A stretch of DNA of 10,914 bases from contig JAFGIE010000206.1 in the NCBI GenBank assembly GCA_016929775.1, forward strand, positions 1 to 10,914, in the 5' to 3' direction. Numbering within the stretch: the first letter of the stretch is position 1; each line of letters starts with the position of its first letter. The DNA is from Anaerolineae bacterium (lineage in GTDB: Bacteria; Chloroflexota; Anaerolineae; JAFGEY01). The notes below the pieces were generated by a model, which was given only the letters and a program-made list of their open reading frames with translations, did not search any database and had not been told where the DNA came from. Positions 6,457 through 10,914 of this stretch are shown here, one piece after another. Position numbers and translations under genes: made by a program.

Positions 6457-7455
6457 CTAGAACGTCCCCTTCATGCGCGGGTCAAAGGCATCGCGCAGCC
6501 CATCGCCGAAAAAGTTGAACGCCAACGTCGTCAACACCAGCGCGATCGCCGGAGGCCACAGCACGTGTGGGTGGGCGCGCATGGCACGGTAGCCGCTGTC
6601 GATCATGATCCCCCAGCTCGGCGTGGGCGCGTTGACCCCCAGCCCGATAAAGCTGAGAAAAGACTCGGTAAAGATGTAGCCCGGGATCGCCATCGTCTCG
6701 GAGACGATGCACGGGCCCAGGATGTTGGGCAGCAGGTGGCGAAAGATGATCCGCATGTCGCTGGCGCCGATCATGCGCGCCCCCTCGACGAACTCTTTTT
6801 CCTTGTAGGACAGCACCTGCCCGCGCGCGATGCGCGCCATGCCGATCCAGTTCAGCGCGCCCAGGGCGAGAAAGATAAAGAACATGCCGCCCATCTTGCG
6901 GTCGAGCTGCACCAGGGGCTGGGCGATCACGCCCGCCCCACCCCGGCTGGCGACCGCCTTGAAATAGACCTGCAGCAGGATCACGAAAATCAGGAACGGG
7001 AACCCGTAGAGGATATCGACGACGCGCATCATGGCATTGTCGACCGCCCCGCCAAAGTACCCCGAGATCAAGCCGTACGTCAGGCCGATCGAGAGACTGA
7101 CCAGCGAAGCCACGATCGCCACCGACAAGCTGACGCGCGCGCCATAGATCACGCGGGTCAGGATGTCCCGCCCAAAGCGGTCGGCGCCCAGCAGGTAGCT
7201 GGTGTCCGGGTCGACGAGACTGGTCTGCCCGGGCGCGAGATAGTTGTCCTTGAGCTTTTGGTCGTCGATCCCCTCCGGCGCGATCAGCCCCGCAAAGACC
7301 GCCGCCAGGATGAGCAGGATCAAAAAGATGCCGCTGCCGATCGCGAGCTTGTTCTGGATCAACGAGACCCAGGCATAGTACAAGGGGCTGCGCGGCTTGC
7401 GCGTGATCCCCTGCTTGAGGTCGAAACCGTCGAACTGTGCTTCTGCAGTTGACAC
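6457..7455 (-). CDS. Peptide-type ABC importer permease, DppC/OppC-like
   Basis: This 332-residue protein would be the second inner-membrane permease of a peptide/nickel-type importer, pairing with the product of the gene just upstream. A cytoplasmic N-terminus of about 35 residues leads into the first helix (38-58). The DppC signature LGADRFGRDILTRVIYGARV spans 89-108, and the EAA loop that docks on the ATPase spans about 221-251 (EFVEGARMIGASDMRIIFRH...LPN). The loop between helices near 165-190 is somewhat long. The start is a GTG at 7455, preceded at good distance by AGGAG, which follows directly after the stop codon of the DppB-like gene. The 12-base gap shows tight operon coupling. It is the last gene of the operon; no ATPase gene follows before the convergent lipoprotein. 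Peptides are the likely substrate, but sequence alone does not exclude nickel, sugars or other family 5 ligands. Confidence 0.93.
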   Translation of the reverse strand: MSTAEAQFDGFDLKQGITRKPRSPLYYAWVSLIQNKLAIGSGIFLILLILAAVFAGLIAPEGIDDQKLKDNYLAPGQTSLVDPDTSYLLGADRFGRDILTRVIYGARVSLSVAIVASLVSLSIGLTYGLISGYFGGAVDNAMMRVVDILYGFPFLIFVILLQVYFKAVASRGGAGVIAQPLVQLDRKMGGMFFIFLALGALNWIGMARIARGQVLSYKEKEFVEGARMIGASDMRIIFRHLLPNILGPCIVSETMAIPGYIFTESFLSFIGLGVNAPTPSWGIMIDSGYRAMRAHPHVLWPPAIALVLTTLAFNFFGDGLRDAFDPRMKGTF

Positions 7456-7467
7456 GATCCCTCTCCT

Positions 7468-8391
7468 CTAGTCGTACCGGATGCGCGGGTCGAGCCACGC
7501 GTACATGATATCGACGAACAGGTTGGCGATCACGATCGCCACCGCGTAAAGGAGGGTCGTGCCCATCACCACCGGGTAGTCTCGGTTGCCGATACTGGTC
7601 GTAAAGTGGCGCCCCAGGCCCGGGATGCCAAAGATCATCTCAACCGTGAATCCGCCGGTCAGCACCGCGGCAAAGAGCGGGCCGAGCACCGTGACGACTG
7701 GGATCATGCTGTTCTTGAGCGCGTGGCGGACGATCACGATCGCCTCCGCCAGCCCCTTGGAACGCGCGGTGCGGATATAGTCCTCCTGAATCACTTGGAG
7801 CAAGCTGCCGCGCGTCAGGCGCGCCACGCCCGCCGAGAGTCCCGAGCCGAGCGTGATCGTGGGCAAGATCCAGTACTCGGGCCCCTCCCAGCGCGCGACC
7901 GGGAACCACCCCAGCTTGAGCGCAAAGATCCAGACCAAGACCGGGCCCATGACGATGTTGGGGATCGACTGCCCCAAGATCGCAAAGAACGAGGTCGAGT
8001 AGTCGAGCACCGAGTTCTGGCGCAGGGCCGAGATGCAGCCCGCCGGGATCCCGATCGCGAGGCCGAGGGCCAAGGCCATGATCCCCAGGTGAGCCGAGAT
8101 GGGCAGCGACTGCGCGATCAGATCGTTCACCGTCTGCGTGCGGTAGCTGAAGGACGGGCCCAGGTCAAAGTGCAGCAGGTTCCACAGGTAGTCCAGGTAC
8201 TGCTGCCAGACCGGCTTGTCGAGGTTGTACTTGGCCTCCAGATTCGCCACGATCTCGGGCGGCAGGGTCTTGTCTCCCACGCGGTCAAAGGGACCGCCCG
8301 GGATCACCCGCACCAGGACAAAGGTGGAGAGGGTGACCGCCAGCAGAACGGGGATGAACTGGAGGATCCGCCGGATGATGTATCTCGTCAT
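7468..8391 (-). CDS. Peptide-type ABC importer permease, DppB/OppB-like
   Basis: This 307-residue membrane protein has the family's normal length and layout. A first helix (9-30) is followed by the conserved PGGPF (31-35) and a roughly 65-residue extracellular loop. Further helices lie near 99-121, 135-157, 175-195, 229-250 and 275-297. The EAA loop (about 202-232) reads EDYIRTARSKGL, then RHALKNSMIPV, and the C-terminus ends in the typical YAWLDPRIRYD. The ATG at 8391 follows GGAGG by five bases. With the DppC-like partner 12 bases downstream, it forms the translocation channel for substrate delivered by the binding protein encoded upstream. Compared with this orthodox copy, the DppB half of the fusion protein at 582-4196 lacks the PGGP motif and has a much shorter first loop. 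Confidence 0.95.
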   Translation of the reverse strand: MTRYIIRRILQFIPVLLAVTLSTFVLVRVIPGGPFDRVGDKTLPPEIVANLEAKYNLDKPVWQQYLDYLWNLLHFDLGPSFSYRTQTVNDLIAQSLPISAHLGIMALALGLAIGIPAGCISALRQNSVLDYSTSFFAILGQSIPNIVMGPVLVWIFALKLGWFPVARWEGPEYWILPTITLGSGLSAGVARLTRGSLLQVIQEDYIRTARSKGLAEAIVIVRHALKNSMIPVVTVLGPLFAAVLTGGFTVEMIFGIPGLGRHFTTSIGNRDYPVVMGTTLLYAVAIVIANLFVDIMYAWLDPRIRYD

Positions 8392-8431
8392 GTGCTCCTC
8401 CGATCGATCGCCATTGAGCGCGTTCCGTACA

Positions 8432-8482
8432 GCGCCCTATGGAGAGCGAACTGGGGCGTCCCAGCAACGCTCTCCACAGCGC
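8432..8482. other. Composite stem-loop between binding protein and permease genes
   Basis: TGGAGAGCG (8440-8448) pairs perfectly with CGCTCTCCA (8468-8476). An inner stem, CTGGG (8451-8455) with CCCAG (8460-8464), closes a GCGT loop. GCGC at 8432-8435 and 8479-8482 can extend the base after mismatches. Lying in the 156-base gap after the binding protein gene, it could slow or partly end transcription, or protect the upstream mRNA, so that more binding protein than permease is made. Confidence 0.55.
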
Positions 8483-8497
8483 ACCTTCGGAAAAGGG

Positions 8498-8527
8498 GCC
8501 ATGCAGCCCCAGGTGGGGCTGCATGGC
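8498..8527. other. Perfect 13-bp hairpin after the binding protein gene
   Basis: GCCATGCAGCCCC (8498-8510) and GGGGCTGCATGGC (8515-8527) are exact inverse complements around an AGGT loop. The hairpin starts about 20 bases beyond the stop codon of the binding protein gene on the minus strand. It lacks a following T tract on that strand, so an attenuating or mRNA-stabilising role is more plausible than full termination. Confidence 0.65.
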
Positions 8528-8547
8528 GCCCGGTAACACGGTTTGGA

Positions 8548-10359
8548 CTAGTCCATCCCGGTGGCGGCCTTTTTGGCCTCCCAGTCGATCGTCCACTTGT
8601 CCCAGTGCTGCCCGGCGAGGGCCTGGAACGTGCGCGTCAGCCACGGCTTGGTTACGGCAACCGTGGTATAGTAGTAGATCGGCGCGTACGCGGCTTCTTC
8701 CTCGACCAGCAGGCGCTCGGCCTCGCGGTACATCTCCTTGCGGACCTCGGGGTCCTGCTCGGCGCCCGCCGCCTTGGTCAGGCGGTCGAACTCGAGCTCC
8801 TCAACCTCGGTGCAGACGTCGTCGAGGCAACCACGGCGCAGATCGTTGCTGCCTTCCGTGTTGTTAAAGACCTCGTGCACCCAGTTGTTCTGGTCCGCAT
8901 AGTCGGCGCACCAGCCGAGCCGCCAGACGTGCGGCATGTCGGCCAATGGGGTCGTCTTGTCCAGGGTCGAGAGGTAGACGCCCCACTCCTGGTTCACGAC
9001 CTCGACCTCGACGTTGAGCGTCGTACGCCACATGGCCTGGATCGCCTCAGCGATCGCCCGGTGGCCCTCGCTGGTGTTGTGCATCAGCGTCACCACGGGG
9101 AAGCCCTCGCCGTTCGGATAGCCCGCCTCAGCCAGCCAGTCCTTTGCCATCTGCGCGCCCATCTCGGGGTCGAGCAGCCACGGCGCGATCTCGGGGTCGC
9201 TTGCGGCGTTACCAAAGATGCCGAACGGCGCAAAGGTGTTGGCGGGGAGCTGCCCGCCCTTGGTCACGTTCTCGACCAGGCTCACGCGGTCGATCGCAGC
9301 CGCAAAAGCCTTGCGGACCAGCGGGTCGTCAAAGGGCGGCTTGTTGTTGGTGAAGCCATAGTAGTAGGTGCACAGGTCGGGCTGGATCACCAGCTCTGCG
9401 CTCAGCACCGGGTCGGACTTGACGCGGTCCATCTCTTCCAGCGGCGGTCCCGTCGTGTCCAGCTCGTTGTTCTCGTACATGGCAAACGCCGTGGAGGACT
9501 CGACGACCATGACCGCCTCGATGCGCCCGATCTGGACCGAGTCCGCGTCATAGTAAAACGGGTTCTTGATGAACACCATGCTGTCGTGGTGCTTCCACTC
9601 GTTCAGCACGTACGGGCCGTTGGTGACGATCAGCCCAGGCTCCACCCAGCGGGCGCCATACTCTTCGATCGTCGCCGCGGGAACCGGGCGGGCGACCCAC
9701 ATGCTGGCGATGCCGGGGAAGTAGCCGGCGGGCTGCCGCAGCGTGAATGCTACGGTATAGTCGTCGATCGCCTCGACGCCGATCGTGTCCAGGTCCTCTT
9801 CCTCGCCGGTGTTGACCGCCATCGCGCCCTCGATGATGTACAGGACGTAGGCATAGTCAGAACCGGTCTCCGGGTTGAGCGTGCGCTTGACCGCGTACTC
9901 GACGTCGTGGGCGGTGACCATCATCGGGTTGCCCTCATCGTCGGTGACGATCGTGGTCTCGCCGGTCGCGGGGTTGTGATAGACCCACGGCACGTCGTCG
10001 CGCATGGTGAACGTCCAGACCAACCCGTCCTCGGACACACTCCAGTCCGTCGCCAGCTCGGGGATCACATCGCCGGTGACGTCGTCAAAGTCGGTCAGGC
10101 CCAGGAACAACTGCTCGTCGACCTGGACCGAGGTGGTATCGGTGCTCAGCGCGGGGTCAACCTGAGGCGGTTCGGTGCCCAGGTTGACGTGCAGGGTGAC
10201 CGGCTTGTCGGACGGCATCGGAGTCGGGGTGACCTCGACGATCTGGGTCTCGATGACCTTGACTTCCTCTCGCACGATCACTGTCTGGGGCTGGCAGGCC
10301 GCCATGATGAGCGCCGAGATGACGACCAGGGCCGATAGAAGGGCCCATCTTGTCTTCAT
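8548..10359 (-). CDS. Family 5 solute-binding lipoprotein of peptide ABC importer (OppA/DppA-like)
   Basis: This 603-residue lipoprotein captures the substrate outside the membrane and passes it to the DppB/DppC pair encoded downstream. The signal peptide covers residues 1-21, with lipobox MAAC and Cys22 as lipid anchor. A Val/Glu-rich tether (26-50) ending in VEVTPTP follows, a style frequent in Chloroflexota. The SBP_bac_5 domain covers about 53-565. Visible family features include EPPQVDPAL (63-71), VTAHDVEYAVKRTLNP (148-163), the DPLVRKAFAAAIDR segment (345-358) and LGWCADYADQNNW (481-493). I chose the ATG at 10359 because GGAGGAG lies six bases upstream and the signal peptide then begins normally; an in-frame start 12 codons earlier would add residues before the lysine and spoil it. 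Length is slightly above the usual 500-560 residues. Peptides are the default ligand, but this cannot be fixed from sequence. Confidence 0.95.
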   Translation of the reverse strand: MKTRWALLSALVVISALIMAACQPQTVIVREEVKVIETQIVEVTPTPMPSDKPVTLHVNLGTEPPQVDPALSTDTTSVQVDEQLFLGLTDFDDVTGDVIPELATDWSVSEDGLVWTFTMRDDVPWVYHNPATGETTIVTDDEGNPMMVTAHDVEYAVKRTLNPETGSDYAYVLYIIEGAMAVNTGEEEDLDTIGVEAIDDYTVAFTLRQPAGYFPGIASMWVARPVPAATIEEYGARWVEPGLIVTNGPYVLNEWKHHDSMVFIKNPFYYDADSVQIGRIEAVMVVESSTAFAMYENNELDTTGPPLEEMDRVKSDPVLSAELVIQPDLCTYYYGFTNNKPPFDDPLVRKAFAAAIDRVSLVENVTKGGQLPANTFAPFGIFGNAASDPEIAPWLLDPEMGAQMAKDWLAEAGYPNGEGFPVVTLMHNTSEGHRAIAEAIQAMWRTTLNVEVEVVNQEWGVYLSTLDKTTPLADMPHVWRLGWCADYADQNNWVHEVFNNTEGSNDLRRGCLDDVCTEVEELEFDRLTKAAGAEQDPEVRKEMYREAERLLVEEEAAYAPIYYYTTVAVTKPWLTRTFQALAGQHWDKWTIDWEAKKAATGMD

Positions 10360-10745
10360 GACATTCTCCTCCATAGTTTGGTTGGATGTACACACTCACA
10401 CACACTAGCCATTCGGGGGGGCATCCCGTCCATCCATGGCTCCAATCCCGACTGCCCTCCTTTCAGTTCACTCGCCGTGGACATCGTCGTCCTACCGGAA
10501 ACAGGCACACGGGGCAAACGTTGTACGTCACGTCCACCTACATCCCTCGCCCCGCGTGGCGCCTGTACACGCCGACCGTGCTCACCTCGCCCATGGCCCA
10601 CGCGCGCGTGTGGCGCACAAGCCAGGGTCAACGGGGATAACCGGGAACGAGACAGGCAAAGCCATCCCTTGCACGAACCCAAGGCGCGGCAAGCGCCGCA
10701 TCTCGTCCCACGCAAGCCGGACCGAACGACTGGACCGGCGACAGC
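10360..10745 (-). other. Long untranslated leader of the peptide transporter operon
   Basis: If the promoter at 10753-10781 is used, the mRNA carries about 385 bases before the binding protein ATG. Apart from the ribosome binding site GGAGGAG (10366-10372) I see no clear gene here. Notable pieces are a CA/TG-rich run (10388-10406), a 12-base palindrome CACGCGCGCGTG (10599-10610), and a short hairpin with GGCGC and GCGCC arms at about 10683-10697. I do not recognise a known riboswitch class. An open frame that ends in an ATGA overlap with the binding protein start runs through this leader, but its composition looks non-coding. Confidence 0.4.
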
Positions 10746-10752
10746 GTACACA

Positions 10753-10781
10753 ATTGTATCACGTCCTCATCCAAAAGACAA
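10753..10781 (-). promoter_or_regulatory. Candidate promoter of the peptide transporter operon
   Basis: On the minus strand, TTGTCT (10776-10781) and TACAAT (10753-10758) are separated by exactly 17 bases, each one or two bases from consensus. The stretch is clearly more AT-rich than its surroundings. An 8-base palindrome, ACAATTGT (10750-10757), overlaps the -10 box and could be an operator half. A closer promoter within the leader is not excluded. Confidence 0.5.
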
Positions 10782-10810
10782 TCGACAAACCTCTGATCTT
10801 TGTAGTAGCC

Positions 10811-10836
10811 GTCGTACAACAAATGTTGTAGACGAC
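10811..10836. promoter_or_regulatory. Palindrome upstream of the operon promoter, possible regulator site
   Basis: TACAACA (10815-10821) and TGTTGTA (10824-10830) are exact inverse complements around AA. GTCG (10811-10814) and CGAC (10833-10836) extend the symmetry after a two-base bulge. It lies about 30 bases upstream of the -35 box, where an activator or repressor dimer could bind. Its ACAA/TTGT half-sites echo the ACAATTGT overlapping the -10 box. Confidence 0.45.
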
Positions 10837-10845
10837 ACGCACGCC

Positions 10846-10914
10846 CCCTCCGCGCGAGGCGCCGCACCAGGCCCAAGGCTAGGGCGCGCGCCCTCCACGC
10901 GAGGCGCCGCACCA
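10846..10914. repeat. GC-rich direct repeat with 45-bp period, cut by the window edge
   Basis: A 24-base segment at 10846-10869 recurs at 10891-10914 with a single difference (G10852 versus A10897). Both copies contain CGCGAGGCGCCGCACCA. The 45-base spacing is a multiple of three, so a coding repeat is possible, but the minus-strand translation is an Arg/Ala/Leu-rich string without recognisable features. The array may continue beyond the window. Confidence 0.7.

Noticed and set aside
7606..10338. A 910-codon open frame on the plus strand opposite the binding protein and DppB-like gene
   Set aside because: Although longer than either real gene, it covers two genes with unmistakable family motifs plus their intergenic hairpins, and its translation is a charged, low-complexity shadow.
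10356..10751. A 131-codon frame on the minus strand overlapping the binding protein start by ATGA
   Set aside because: Its start lies upstream of the likely transcription start, it lacks a ribosome binding site and its composition is not protein-like. A short leader peptide from an inner start is possible but unsupported.
10628..10912. A 94-codon frame on the minus strand at the right edge
   Set aside because: It runs through the 45-bp repeat, the palindrome and the candidate promoter, and shows no recognisable features.

Overview
The window is high-GC bacterial DNA (roughly two-thirds G+C by eye) and most likely comes from a member of the Chloroflexota. The main clue is the lipoprotein signal of the solute-binding protein, which is followed by a Val/Glu/Thr-rich tether ending in VEVTPTP, a style common in that phylum. 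Palindromic intergenic repeats and a two-helix, double-zinc-ribbon membrane protein fit the same assignment. It rests on protein style and is not proof.

Left part (1-4596). A minus-strand gene runs off the left edge and encodes a small membrane protein with two zinc ribbons; it has its own promoter. Upstream on the same strand is the most remarkable gene of the window, a 1204-residue protein. It joins a DppB-type permease, a DppC-type permease, an extra transmembrane helix, and a C-terminal region with a PA-like insert and an M28-like aminopeptidase fold that has lost four of its five metal ligands. Neither a solute-binding protein nor an ATPase gene lies beside it. About 400 bases of repeat-rich DNA separate it from a divergent gene. 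They hold six exact 13-bp repeats and 3.5 copies of a 50-bp repeat carrying the same core in the opposite orientation, followed by an inverted pair of TATAAT boxes.

Middle part (4597-6456). A plus-strand lipoprotein has seven beta-propeller-like repeats and four or five C-terminal transmembrane segments. It converges on the next operon, and two perfect hairpins fill the 96-base gap.

Right part (6457-10914). A conventional minus-strand peptide/nickel-type ABC importer operon lies here: a family 5 solute-binding lipoprotein, then DppB-like and DppC-like permeases. Two stem-loop structures lie between the binding protein and the permeases. A long leader of about 390 bases, with a candidate promoter and a palindrome upstream of it, precedes the operon. 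No ATP-binding subunit is present, so both permease systems must use ATPases encoded elsewhere. The right edge begins a GC-rich repeat with a 45-bp period.

In the ordinary operon, the lipoprotein would capture peptides outside the membrane and pass them to the DppB/DppC pair. In the fusion, the degenerate peptidase fold may serve as a built-in binding or sensing domain for a single-chain permease pair. That last point is inference.
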